Below are positions 8,644 to 17,219 of a stretch of 64,000 nt of DNA, in pieces. This DNA is from Noviherbaspirillum sp. UKPF54. Lineage in GTDB: Bacteria > Pseudomonadota > Gammaproteobacteria > Burkholderiales > Burkholderiaceae_D. The translations under genes were made by a program, and so were the position numbers. Positions within the stretch are counted from its first letter, which is position 1. Each line of letters starts with the position of its first letter. The stretch lies in NCBI RefSeq assembly GCF_007874125.1, contig NZ_CP040128.1, positions 124,001 through 188,000 of the forward strand, written 5' to 3'. The notes below the pieces were generated by a model that saw only the letters and a program-made list of their open reading frames with translations, was not told the origin of the DNA and did not search any database.

Positions 8644-8831
8644 TGCGATGCTTTCTAGAAAAAAGAAAATGGTTGCGTTATGCTAGCTGATTGCCATAAA
8701 GCAACTTATGGGCATTCAGTGGCATTGGCCCAAAGGAAGTCGTCAGCGTTCGCATGGACCGCACATTACGGATATTCTGCATCCGCTCCTGATTGACATT
8801 CATAGGGTAATTTATCCAGTAAGAGAGAATC

Positions 8832-9752
8832 TTGAGTCGAACCTATTTCGCGTACCACCTTACACACGTCTTCGGCCCGTTTGGCTTGGATAGCTACTAC
8901 ACCAACAGCGACAAGCCGACCGAAGGCGACTTGGTCTACGTACTTTCCGGTGACAAGGACCCGGAGGTGCGCGGAGTGGATTACTTCCTTGAAGGTGTTT
9001 TCAGGATTAGACGCAGACATATCGGACCATGGCCGCTGAAAAATCTTCGAGGTGAAATTAAAAATTACAGGTACCGGCTTTCAATGGAGCCGCTTCGAAG
9101 ACCAGACGCTCCTGTTCCCTTGAACACGGCTCATTGGTACTCGCGGGACGATGTGCACCGCTACTTTTCCAGTGGTCAGAATTTCAATCCATTGCCTACT
9201 GACCCTGATTACAAGGAACGATTTGACGAGCTGTTGGCAGGCTACAGCTCGAGTGAAGCTGCAGACCTCATCGAAGACCTTGAGCAGCTTGAGCTAGACG
9301 TCCCCGACGTAACTGAGCGAGATGTGCTGGCAAAAGCCCGGATAGGGCAAGGGCGGTTCCGCGCAGACCTTGTTGCATATTGGCGTAAGGGCGAGACCTG
9401 CGCTCTAACAGGACTTGGCGTCCCGGAGATGCTGATTGCTTCACATATAAAGCCGTGGCGCGAGAGCTCCAATGCCGAACGTTTAGACCCAATGAACGGA
9501 TTATTGCTTGTAGCTCATGCGGACAGGCTGTTTGACAGGTATCTAATGAGTTTTCAGGAAAGTCGAGGAATGTTCGTGAGCGTTCTGCACCCGCGAATTC
9601 GTGCGGAAGTGGCAAAGCTGGGGTTGCGTGAAGGGATGCAACTTGACACTAGTCACCTTGGCTTTTCGGATGAGGCCAGGTTTCGCAGGTATATGGCCGA
9701 ACATCTGCAGCGCCATAGGGACCTAGTCAACAAGGACAAACCGACTGATTAG
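8832..9752 (+). CDS. HNH endonuclease, putative restriction or defence nuclease
   Basis: 306 residues from a TTG codon, preceded by a purine-rich AAGAGAGAA. The C-terminal half has the HNH pattern: an ASHIKPW block near residue 204 (first His), DPMNGLLL near 220 (Asn) and AHADRLFD near 229 (last His). This resembles HNH nucleases of the modification-dependent/restriction type. The N-terminal 120 residues (HLTHVFGPFG, GDLVYVLSG, GVFRIRRR) look like a small beta-rich recognition domain, possibly EVE- or SRA-like, which is inference. Position next to the BREX-like module and integrase suggests a defence role. Confidence 0.75.
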   Translation: MSRTYFAYHLTHVFGPFGLDSYYTNSDKPTEGDLVYVLSGDKDPEVRGVDYFLEGVFRIRRRHIGPWPLKNLRGEIKNYRYRLSMEPLRRPDAPVPLNTAHWYSRDDVHRYFSSGQNFNPLPTDPDYKERFDELLAGYSSSEAADLIEDLEQLELDVPDVTERDVLAKARIGQGRFRADLVAYWRKGETCALTGLGVPEMLIASHIKPWRESSNAERLDPMNGLLLVAHADRLFDRYLMSFQESRGMFVSVLHPRIRAEVAKLGLREGMQLDTSHLGFSDEARFRRYMAEHLQRHRDLVNKDKPTD

Positions 9753-9852
9753 CGGCGCAAATTTATTTCATTACTAGGCAACTTCGATGCTCGTGCCGTT
9801 CTGTCTCGTGCATCGTCACCATTGGTTAGGTTAATTTTTTGGGGATTGGCGA

Positions 9853-10473
9853 ATGAGATTTCAAGGGACATTAACGAAATGGAATGACGAGCGCGGGTTT
9901 GGATTCATTCGACCCGATGGTGGTCGTCAAGATGTTTTTGTGAACATCAAATCATTTCCAAAGGGGCATGACCGACCGACTGACGGGGCGCGGTTGAGTT
10001 TTGAAGTGGTGGCTGAGAAGGATGGGAAGAAGCGAGCAACTTCAGTGACGTATCTGCGTGCCAAGGACGCGAATCGGTCTGGAGTGAGCCATGGTAACAA
10101 GACATATCCTTGGCCTGTCCTAAGCATTGTCACACTCGCCGGTTTTCCGGTGCTCTATCTGTTCGCCACGTGGCAATGGGGCGTCAGCTGGTACGTCCTT
10201 GCAGCGTACTTTGGCTTGAGTCTTGCGGCCATGTTTATGTACTGGCTCGACAAAGGGGCCGCTGAAGCCGGGGCATGGCGAATACCTGAAGCGAATCTTC
10301 TCTTTGTGGCCATGGCCGGGGGATGGCCTGGGGCCACCCTGGCTCAGCAGTTTTTAAGACATAAGAGTAAAAAGACAGAATTCCGGCTTGCCCACTGGTT
10401 CGTCACATTCTTCAACATCGGCATATTTATTTTTGCTTCGTTAGCTGGACTCTTGCGTTTCGGTGGGGCCTGA
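9853..10473 (+). CDS. Cold-shock domain fused to DUF1294 membrane domain
   Basis: 206 residues. Residues 1-70 form a cold-shock OB fold: GTLTKWNDERGFGFIRP with the RNP-1-like GFGFI, then DVFVNI as the RNP-2-like block. After a linker come three or four hydrophobic segments from about residue 85 to the end, with the DUF1294 hallmark region MYWLDKGAA...WRIPE...GGWPGA. This two-domain layout is common in Proteobacteria. It probably binds single-stranded nucleic acid at the membrane. It is followed by a hairpin at 10516. It is chromosomal-type cargo in the island. Confidence 0.88.
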   Translation: MRFQGTLTKWNDERGFGFIRPDGGRQDVFVNIKSFPKGHDRPTDGARLSFEVVAEKDGKKRATSVTYLRAKDANRSGVSHGNKTYPWPVLSIVTLAGFPVLYLFATWQWGVSWYVLAAYFGLSLAAMFMYWLDKGAAEAGAWRIPEANLLFVAMAGGWPGATLAQQFLRHKSKKTEFRLAHWFVTFFNIGIFIFASLAGLLRFGGA

Positions 10474-10515
10474 CAATTGTTTTGCGTTTCCCAGTTTTGA
10501 GGGTGAAGAAAAAAT

Positions 10516-10532
10516 GGCCCGCGAAGCGGGCC
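10516..10532 (-). terminator. Rho-independent terminator for the minus-strand gene
   Basis: GGCCCGC and GCGGGCC pair around GAA. Read on the minus strand the stem is followed by ATTTTTTC, a good T tract. It also serves the convergent end of the 9853 gene. Confidence 0.7.
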
Positions 10533-10569
10533 GAATTCATCTCGTTAATTGGCCTATTGGTCGAGAAGG
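10526..10569. repeat. Island repeat, copy B
   Basis: Matches 8481-8524 over 44 bases without gaps. It covers the terminator arm and the last codons (LLDQ) of the minus-strand gene that ends at 10554. Confidence 0.7.
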
Positions 10570-10790
10570 GAAAAATACCCGTCTAGAAATGTGGGTAATG
10601 GCATTGGCATGTGCACTTGCTCGCCCTCAAATTCTGTTATGTTGCCTAGCAGCGTGGTGGCATCAACGAGCTTCCGGCTGCGCTGAAGCGCTTGTTCAAG
10701 GGTCTCCGCTTCGATAATCGCCAGTGCTTCATTTGTCTTCTTGTTTCGAATGAGGAAGCGGCGCTCCTGCAAAGGTTTTAGTTCCTGCAT
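10554..10790 (-). CDS. Small hypothetical protein
   Basis: 78 residues from the ATG at 10790; AGAAAG precedes it by about 5 bases. A longer in-frame extension upstream overlaps the next gene and looks non-coding. The N-terminal half reads as a beta-strand plus long helix (RRFLIRNKKTNEALAIIEAE, then a helix to about residue 45), and the C-terminus is hydrophobic. It lies 49 bases after the 194-residue gene on the same strand, probably co-transcribed. Function unknown. Confidence 0.6.
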   Translation of the reverse strand: MQELKPLQERRFLIRNKKTNEALAIIEAETLEQALQRSRKLVDATTLLGNITEFEGEQVHMPMPLPTFLDGYFSLLDQ

Positions 10791-10839
10791 TGTTTTCTTT
10801 CTAATTGTTGTTTTTATATTGGTTCTAGTTTGCCAAGTG

Positions 10840-11424
10840 TTATGCGCCAGACAGCACCAGGTTGACAGCGACGTGATTGACGATGAAGCCGGGCAGGGCG
10901 CTCCCAATCAGGTCAAGTTCCAATGCCTTGCAGGTGACCTGTTCAAGCTCGGCTAGCGCGTACTGCCAGTGCGGCGGACGGCAGCGCCTCGAGATGGTGG
11001 CAAGTGGTGCAAGCTCGGCTGGCGTGAGTACGAACTGGTGAAGCAGGGCGTCGTTACCTTCGTTTCGTCCAAGTGACAGCCAAATGCCGGCTTGCGCGTC
11101 TTCGATGAACGTGCTGACCTTCTCGTCGCCAAGTGGCAGTAAGAATCGGGTTTGATAGTCTCGGACCTGGACAGTAAAAGTGGCATATGCCGTATTGCTG
11201 GGCGTTGTAAAACCGCTTGCGCGCAGCCCAACTAGTCGAGGGTCGTTCTTCAACGTGTCCCAAAATGTTTCGGGCACATCTCCGCAGAGCGTCCAGCTGC
11301 GTCTGACATTGTGGGGAATGCCGGTTCGGTCCGACGTCGCCGCAAGTACTTCCTTTGGCGACATCAGGCGTCCGAGATATAAGGCGGGAGCCTGGTAAGG
11401 GGATGATTCTTTGTTTGCGTTCAT
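10840..11424 (-). CDS. Hypothetical island protein
   Basis: 194 residues, not recognised. It is soluble and mixed alpha/beta with no signal peptide. The central part (TFTVQVRDYQTRFLLPLGDEKV) looks like paired beta strands and the C-terminal half is helical with three Cys. It is the first gene of a probable two-gene leftward unit with the 78-residue protein. Another ORF overlaps it in a different frame (11054-11554) but lacks comparable protein-like composition. Confidence 0.6.
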   Translation of the reverse strand: MNANKESSPYQAPALYLGRLMSPKEVLAATSDRTGIPHNVRRSWTLCGDVPETFWDTLKNDPRLVGLRASGFTTPSNTAYATFTVQVRDYQTRFLLPLGDEKVSTFIEDAQAGIWLSLGRNEGNDALLHQFVLTPAELAPLATISRRCRPPHWQYALAELEQVTCKALELDLIGSALPGFIVNHVAVNLVLSGA

Positions 11425-11738
11425 ATTGGCCTGTATCGACCCTTGGAATGGGTCTCAAGGCGTATAGCAACTGCCAAAATGCCGCTAGCCGCTTAAATTG
11501 ATGCGCAGACGCCGCCAGACGTTCCTGGTTCATCGCATTTATCATCATTGCCACGGTGTGGGCGTGATGCAGATTCAGTGCTGTCGATTTTTAGTCTAAT
11601 AGGGCCCCACGCCGTTGTTGTAGCTAAGAGAGACTATCGCTCCAAGTCCGTTGTTTCAGGAAGTGGTGTACACGCTGGGAGTGCCTCGCTCCACAGCATG
11701 GGACATGTTTGAAAATAATCGGTTAGAGAGCTGCTCTG
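11425..11738. other. Intergenic region, no gene supported
   Basis: 314 bases between the hypothetical gene and the 3' end of the integrase gene. I see no convincing ORF, RNA gene or strong hairpin. It should hold the promoter of the 11424 gene, but no consensus boxes stand out. Confidence 0.4.
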
Positions 11739-13277
11739 TTACGCGTCCTCCTTGAGTGCCTCGTCGTCTTCGTCTTGCTCCTCGGCGCTGGGTGTCTCAT
11801 CTCGTACGTTCAGCGCATCTTCGATGTAGTTTGGCAGCACAGGGTCTTCGATGTTCTGTGACTGTCCTGCGTCCATAGTTACCAGCTTGTCTATGTAATC
11901 AGCGATGCAGTTAGCTGCTTTACGCATCTGGTCCTGGGCTTCATCAGTATTGATGTAATCCAGTGTGATTTCCGGCAAATCGGCGGCTTTTGCTAGTGTC
12001 GTAGAGGTGTGCAGCATCAGCAGTGCGACCGCGAACATGTCGCGACCAGTTGACTTCATCCCTGCAGTGGCAAATGTTCGCCGCAAATCATGGGGACTGA
12101 AGTGGAATCCTCCAAGCGCGTCCTCGATGAGCGTCCAAGCGCCACGTGGGTCGGACAGCCGTGCGCGCTCTTTTTTCGTCCTGCGGCCTCTGGTTGGTTT
12201 CGGCGAAAACCATACCCAACCTTCTTTATCCGGAGCAAACTCGCGACGCGCACGGAGAATTTCCATGGCTTTTTTAGAGAACGGAAGTCGAATTGGCTCC
12301 GACTCGTCTGTGATGTCGCGATGTCGCCGCTTTGTTCCTTCTTTATCTGGGGGAAAGATATACAGACCACGTTCCCAATCAATTTCATCGAATCGCATAT
12401 TGACCATCAGGCTTCGCCGCAGGCCAGTCAGTACGTACAGTTGAAACAAATCTTTCCACCAAGGGGCAATGAGTTGTTCGGCTGCGCGCCATGCCAGACC
12501 CAACTGTTTAAGTGGGATATGCCGCTTGCGCTTCGGGGGTTTCTTGAGCTGCTTTGCCTTCACTTTGCGTAGGGGGCAGTAACCCTTCTCTACGCCATAA
12601 AGTCCATCATACGTTTCTGCGATGCTATAAAGTGTGATGCCCACATTCACCACGCCCGGCATTGAACCGGCGCTCAGCGGTCCGCGGAAGATGGGGTCTG
12701 TCCGATTCTCCGTCACATTCGTGCCAACTACTAGCGTGCCTTCTTCGAGCTGTAGTACGAACTCTTTCCAAAATGCGTGCGTCAATTCGTCCAGGTATCT
12801 ATCCTGCAAGTGCTTGTAGTACCGGTTATAAATCTCGGTGTCCTTAGTAATAGTTCGTGGCGAGTTAACGCGCTTTTCTGTTGAGTACTGAGCCCAGGCT
12901 CCGGCTACCGTTAAGCGCTGTTCTTTTTTGTCATCAACGACTTCATCGCCCTCGTTTTCCAGCGCTGTGTGGGCATTCAGGTACCGTTTTAGTGCCTCTT
13001 TGTATTCAATGGCGACATCGGTCGGGTCAACTTTTTCGACCAGGCCGAGGATATCGTTTTCATTGACTCGTTTATACCCGCCCGCCCCGTCGGAGACCTT
13101 CTTCTTATACCGATGGATGTACGTGCGCCGAACCTTGCCGTCCTTGCGCGCACGCATTACCCGAACAAAAAACCCTTTGTACTCCATGTGCCTGTATTCC
13201 TCGTTGGGCTTTTTTAAGGGTACCGGCAGGGCGAGGATGGAGGCGAGTGACGTGAACCTAACCTTGTCATCAGACAT
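11739..13277 (-). CDS. Tyrosine-type site-specific integrase of the island
   Basis: 512 residues. The catalytic domain shows TGLRRS (first Arg), HDLRRTFAT (His-x2-Arg) and a likely nucleophile Tyr in LDYINT. The N-terminal 120 residues carry an arm-binding-like basic segment, and a core-binding SAM-like domain follows. The C-terminal tail is very acidic (about 25 residues rich in Glu and Asp). AAGGA lies about 7 bases before the ATG. It is adjacent to the attachment-site tRNA fragment and is transcribed away from it, the standard layout for an island that integrates into a tRNA gene. Confidence 0.92.
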   Translation of the reverse strand: MSDDKVRFTSLASILALPVPLKKPNEEYRHMEYKGFFVRVMRARKDGKVRRTYIHRYKKKVSDGAGGYKRVNENDILGLVEKVDPTDVAIEYKEALKRYLNAHTALENEGDEVVDDKKEQRLTVAGAWAQYSTEKRVNSPRTITKDTEIYNRYYKHLQDRYLDELTHAFWKEFVLQLEEGTLVVGTNVTENRTDPIFRGPLSAGSMPGVVNVGITLYSIAETYDGLYGVEKGYCPLRKVKAKQLKKPPKRKRHIPLKQLGLAWRAAEQLIAPWWKDLFQLYVLTGLRRSLMVNMRFDEIDWERGLYIFPPDKEGTKRRHRDITDESEPIRLPFSKKAMEILRARREFAPDKEGWVWFSPKPTRGRRTKKERARLSDPRGAWTLIEDALGGFHFSPHDLRRTFATAGMKSTGRDMFAVALLMLHTSTTLAKAADLPEITLDYINTDEAQDQMRKAANCIADYIDKLVTMDAGQSQNIEDPVLPNYIEDALNVRDETPSAEEQDEDDEALKEDA

Positions 13278-13330
13278 TGCGCATTCCTTTTTTGTTAAGC
13301 GGGCTTCCGGAGTGCGTCAATTCGTCTTTC

Positions 13331-13509
13331 CGGGGTAAAATAGTTTACCCCGATTTTGCCCCAATAGTTGAAACGTATAAACAAAAATGGCCGGTTTTGG
13401 TATATTTTTACCCTGCTGAAATAATAAAGTTGCTTCAGGGTAAATTATTTGGGCAAAACTTTTGTCGTATAAACCGTAAACAAATCAATGTTTTATATCA
13501 TTTTTGCCC
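13331..13509. repeat. Cluster of TTTT(A/G)CCC motifs, probable integrase arm sites
   Basis: The cluster opens with a 22-base inverted repeat at 13331-13352 (CGGGGTAAA and TTTACCCCG around ATAG). Further copies are at 13354-13362 (TTTTGCCCC), 13405-13413 (TTTTTACCC), 13438-13445 (GGGTAAAT), 13451-13458 (GGGCAAAA) and 13501-13509 (TTTTTGCCC). They lie in AT-rich DNA between the integrase start and the tRNA fragment, as arm-type sites and the integrase promoter do. Confidence 0.6.
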
Positions 13510-13554
13510 TGTTTTTGATGTGTTAATGCATGTATTTGTTCATTAGTGCATGAC

Positions 13555-13600
13555 ACTCATAATCCGTTGGTGCCGTGTTCGACTCACGGGAGGCCCACCA
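13555..13600 (+). other. Attachment site: 3' fragment of a CAU-anticodon tRNA gene
   Basis: ACTCATAATCCG gives the anticodon loop with CAU and the 3' half of the anticodon stem. A T arm (CCGTG-TTCGACT-CACGG) follows, then AGGCCCACCA with encoded CCA. The 5' half of the tRNA is absent and the 5' anticodon-stem bases do not pair. It is therefore the duplicated 3' end left by integration, not a working tRNA. The acceptor end and loop fit tRNA-Ile2 or tRNA-Met (CAU). Confidence 0.82.
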
Positions 13601-13620
13601 AATTTTGTGTAGTGCTATCA

Positions 13621-13653
13621 AAGGGTTAGACGAGAAATCGTCTAGCCCTTTTT
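13621..13653 (+). terminator. Terminator behind the tRNA fragment
   Basis: AAGGGTTAGACGA and TCGTCTAGCCCTT pair (one G-T pair) around GAAA and are followed by TTT. It is probably the original terminator of the host tRNA gene displaced by the island. Confidence 0.75.
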
Positions 13654-13985
13654 CTCTGATCTTTCACTCCTGCTCAACGTATGCTCAAGGTGCCTCAGTA
13701 ATTTGAGTTCACGTTGCTTTTGCTTGGTCCGACATACTTCCGAGCGCATAGTCGCGCAACGACTGCCCCGTCGGCTGACTGCGCCGTCATGATCTAGCTT
13801 CCCATATCTAGAAACCACGCACGGCCTTTCGCAACCCCGAGAGTCAAATTGATATGGATCATCTGATGCGGACGATCGGATGCGGCTTCCGACAGAGGCG
13901 GCGTGGCACGCCAATTGCTCTATGGAAATGAAGTGTCCATAATGGCACACGCTTTGACGGTTTATTGAACATTCAGGGGGAAGTT
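13654..13985. other. Intergenic region before the cytochrome gene
   Basis: About 330 bases. A minus-strand ORF (13642-13950) has no ribosome site and biased, non-protein-like composition, so I do not call it. The region probably carries the cytochrome promoter; no consensus pair is clear. Confidence 0.4.
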
Positions 13986-14294
13986 ATGAAGTTCGGTTTT
14001 GCTGGTGCCGCAGTCACTGCTTGCTTGTTAGCGATTGGCGGCCAGTCCTCTGCCGCTGACGGCAAGGCAGTCTATGAGTCCACCTGCGCCGCATGCCACG
14101 CAACGGGGGCTGCCGGTGCGCCCAAATTTGGCGACAAGGCGGCATGGGCTCCACGTATTGCCGCCGGAGCCGGTGCATTGCACGCTTCCGCCCTCAAGGG
14201 AAAAGGCGTGATGCCGGCCAAGGGGGGGAACGCCAGCCTGTCGGATGCGGACGTGATCGCCGCCGCCGACTATATGATCGGCCAGTCTAAATAA
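13986..14294 (+). CDS. Cytochrome c5-type periplasmic monoheme cytochrome
   Basis: 102 residues from the ATG at 13986, behind AGGGGGA; an upstream in-frame start at 13965 lacks this. A signal peptide of about 24 residues ends ...SSAADGK. The heme motif CAACH is at residues 34-38, and Met76 in GKGVMPAKGG is the likely sixth iron ligand. Length and the GAxxxGxMPxKGG pattern fit class I c5 cytochromes, which shuttle electrons in the periplasm. It is monocistronic, followed by a strong terminator. Confidence 0.88.
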   Translation: MKFGFAGAAVTACLLAIGGQSSAADGKAVYESTCAACHATGAAGAPKFGDKAAWAPRIAAGAGALHASALKGKGVMPAKGGNASLSDADVIAAADYMIGQSK

Positions 14295-14313
14295 GCGGTT
14301 CGCTATGTCTTGA

Positions 14314-14336
14314 AAGGCGCGTTTCATACGCGCCTT
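14314..14336 (+). terminator. Terminator of the cytochrome gene
   Basis: AAGGCGCGT and ACGCGCCTT form a perfect 9-bp stem around TTCAT; a T5 run follows eight bases later. Confidence 0.7.
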
Positions 14337-14653
14337 CCGTCGTTTTTACTCGCCTCCACGGTGCAGCAATCTGTTCGTTGTGCATGAACGAGCGCCACAG
14401 GATGTACCGACGTCGCGGAGAGAGTTTTGAAGCATATGTTCCCAGCCAGTATGCATTGCGCCTCCAGGTGCGCAATGGCTGCTTTTAGCCGCCTCCCGCC
14501 TGGCTCGCGGAAAATGGCGGGGCGATCCGGCTGCCGCTTATGAGGAAAGAGTGACAGCCGAGTAGCATCGTATTGAAAGAGCCTGGGGCGGCACCAAGGA
14601 GACAGCCGCCTTTATTAACGCGACGTATGGTGTAGGCACCGGACAAAAAATAC
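14337..14653. other. Intergenic region before the GGDEF-EAL gene
   Basis: About 317 bases with no supported gene. There is a short hairpin (ATTGCGC.../GCGCAAT near 14455-14478). No c-di-GMP riboswitch (GEMM) pattern is seen. Confidence 0.4.
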
Positions 14654-17152
14654 ATGAACGCTCTTATCCATCCAGTCGAAGACGCCGCTGACGGCGAACT
14701 GGCCACAACACAACGGCGCCTTGCGGAGCTGATCAATAGCATAGACGGAATCGTCTGGGAGGCTGATCCGGCCACCTTCCGCTTCACTTTCGTCAGTGCG
14801 CGCGCCGAGCATATCCTTGGCTACGCGGTCGATGAATGGTATGCCGAGGGATTCTGGCCGGCGCATATTCATCCCGATGACCGTACCTGGGCCGTCGATT
14901 ACTGCGCGCAGCAGAGCCGCGAGGGAGCTGATCATGCGTTCGAATACCGCATGATCACGCGTGACGGACGCGTGGTGTGGCTCAAGGATTCGGTCAGCCT
15001 GCGCATGAGCCAAGGGCAGGCTGTCGCACTGTGCGGCATCATGGTGGACATCAGCGAGCAAAAGCTGGCGCAACAAGCCGCCGCGGAACACACCCACTTC
15101 CTTGAACAGCTTGGCGACACCATTCCCAGCCCCATTTTCTGGAAGGATGCCAAAGGCCGCTACCGCGGCTGTAACAAGGCATTCGAGGCCTATATCGGGA
15201 TTGCGCGGTATGAGCTGCTCGGAAAAACAGTGTACGACATTGCGCCGCGCAACCTGGCCGAAGTATACGAGGCGGCCGATCAAGCCCTATTCGCAAGCCG
15301 TGGCGTGCAGACATACGAGGCCGGCGTGCGGTATCACGACGGCTCCAGGCACGACGTCGCCTTCTACAAGGCCACCTATACGCAAAAGGACGGCAGCCCT
15401 GGCGGGCTGGTTGGCGTAATGCTCGACATTACCGAACGCAAGCGCGCCGAAGAGGACTTGAAACTGTCGAGCATTGTGTTTGAGAACAGTGCACAGGGAA
15501 TCATCATTACCGATGCAGAAAAATGCATCCTGACGGTTAATCGCAGTTTCTGTGCGATCACCGGTTATGAACCGCAAGAGGTGATTGGAAAGACGCCGGC
15601 TATTCTGCAGTCCGGGCGCCAGGACGATGCCTTCTATCAGAAGATGTGGTCGGCGATTCATGAAAACGGCCACTGGAGCGGGGAGATGTGGAACCGCCGC
15701 AAATCGGGCGAGGTATTTGCGGAGCACCTCTCGATCACCCGGGTCCTGAATGCAAAAGGAGCGGTCGCCAATTACATTGGCATTTTCAGCGACATTTCGC
15801 AATTCAAGGATGCGCAACACCAGATTGAACGCCTGTCGTTCTACGATGCCCTGACCGGCTTGCCAAACCGCGCACTGCTGCGCGACCGGCTGCAGCACGC
15901 CATCTCGAATGCGGAGCGAAATCGGTGGCGCGTCGCGTTATTGGCAATCGATATTGACCGGCTGGCGCATATTAACGATTCGTTGGGACACCATATCGGC
16001 GACCGTTTGCTGATCGCGGTGGGAGAGCGGTTGCAGGGCGCGCTGCGCGGTGTAGATACGCTGTCGCGCCATATCGGGGACGAGTTCGCGGTGATCACGG
16101 AAGGGCTTCCGGAGCCGCAGGTGGCAGCCGACTTGGCAGAACGGTTGCGCGCAGAGCTGGCGCGCGTGTTTGTACTGGACGGGCATGAAGTCAGCATCAG
16201 CGCATGTATTGGCATCAGCGTTTACCCGGAAGACGGCAATACGCCGGACATGCTGCTGAAAAACGCAGACGTCGCGCTTCACCATGCGAAAGGCGCCGGC
16301 GGAGGCTGCTTTCAGTTCTTCCGCGAAGAGATGAACCATGCGTCGATGGAACGCCTGCTGATCGAAAGCAGCTTGCATCAGGCGGTGCAGCGAAACGAGC
16401 TCCGGGTCTACTACCAACCGCAAGTCGATCTTGAGACAGGCCGCATCATCGGAATGGAAGCCTTGGTGCGTTGGCTGCATCCCCACATGGGAATGGTTTC
16501 GCCTGCACGCTTCATTCCCATTGCTGAAGAAACCGGGCAAATTATCGAAATCGGCCGCTGGGTGCTGCGTGAAGCCTGCGCCCAGAACCGAATCTGGAAC
16601 ACCAACGGGTTTCCCGATCTGCGCGTCGCGGTCAACGTCTCGGCACAACAGTTGAACCGCGAAGATTTTGCATCCCAGGTCAAGCAAGTATTGAACGAGA
16701 CAGGGCTCGCACCGGACCGATTGGAGCTGGAGCTCACCGAAAGCATGATCATGCAGCGGACAGAGCGCGTGGTCGGCGTGATCTCGGAGCTGCGAAATAT
16801 CGGTGTGAAATTTTCCATCGATGACTTCGGAACCGGCTACTCGAGCCTGGCGCAGTTGAACCGCTTCCCGATTGATAAGTTGAAGATCGATCAATCGTTC
16901 ACGCGCGAGATAGGCTCGGCCGGTAATGGAACAGCCATTACTTGCGCCATTATTGCGCTTGCCCGCAGCCTGAACCTGCTCGTGATTGCCGAAGGCGTCG
17001 AAACCGACGAGCAGCAACGATTCCTGGTGGAGAATGGCTGCGATGGAATGCAAGGCTATTTGTTCAGCCGTCCGCTGCCGGCGGGGGACTTTTCGGCGCT
17101 GTTATTCGGGTATCTGCCGCGGGTGGCGCAAGGAACATGGCAAATTGACTGA
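14654..17152 (+). CDS. PAS-GGDEF-EAL protein, probable c-di-GMP phosphodiesterase
   Basis: 832 residues, no membrane segment, so cytosolic. Three PAS/PAC units occupy about residues 20-145, 150-270 and 275-390, then GGDEF (about 400-560) and EAL (about 570-820). The cyclase signature is degenerate: HIGDEF at 473-478 in place of G-G-D-E-F, with Ile at the first Gly. EAL is intact at 602-604, and DDFGTGYSS and KIDQSF are present, as needed for hydrolysis. It most likely lowers c-di-GMP in response to a PAS-sensed signal, with the GGDEF domain as a GTP-binding regulator at most. Confidence 0.92.
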   Translation: MNALIHPVEDAADGELATTQRRLAELINSIDGIVWEADPATFRFTFVSARAEHILGYAVDEWYAEGFWPAHIHPDDRTWAVDYCAQQSREGADHAFEYRMITRDGRVVWLKDSVSLRMSQGQAVALCGIMVDISEQKLAQQAAAEHTHFLEQLGDTIPSPIFWKDAKGRYRGCNKAFEAYIGIARYELLGKTVYDIAPRNLAEVYEAADQALFASRGVQTYEAGVRYHDGSRHDVAFYKATYTQKDGSPGGLVGVMLDITERKRAEEDLKLSSIVFENSAQGIIITDAEKCILTVNRSFCAITGYEPQEVIGKTPAILQSGRQDDAFYQKMWSAIHENGHWSGEMWNRRKSGEVFAEHLSITRVLNAKGAVANYIGIFSDISQFKDAQHQIERLSFYDALTGLPNRALLRDRLQHAISNAERNRWRVALLAIDIDRLAHINDSLGHHIGDRLLIAVGERLQGALRGVDTLSRHIGDEFAVITEGLPEPQVAADLAERLRAELARVFVLDGHEVSISACIGISVYPEDGNTPDMLLKNADVALHHAKGAGGGCFQFFREEMNHASMERLLIESSLHQAVQRNELRVYYQPQVDLETGRIIGMEALVRWLHPHMGMVSPARFIPIAEETGQIIEIGRWVLREACAQNRIWNTNGFPDLRVAVNVSAQQLNREDFASQVKQVLNETGLAPDRLELELTESMIMQRTERVVGVISELRNIGVKFSIDDFGTGYSSLAQLNRFPIDKLKIDQSFTREIGSAGNGTAITCAIIALARSLNLLVIAEGVETDEQQRFLVENGCDGMQGYLFSRPLPAGDFSALLFGYLPRVAQGTWQID

Positions 17153-17219
17153 TTTTTTGCCGCGCTCTTGCCCATCGCTATGCCAGCGTTGAAAGGAAAG
17201 CGATGCCCAAACCGGTAGA

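Noticed and set aside
13555..13600. Functional tRNA gene
   Set aside because: Only the 3' half exists; the 5' acceptor, D arm and 5' anticodon stem are missing, so it is an attachment-site remnant.
13642..13950. 102-codon minus-strand ORF in the gap before the cytochrome gene
   Set aside because: No ribosome site, no protein-like composition, and it overlaps the tRNA terminator.
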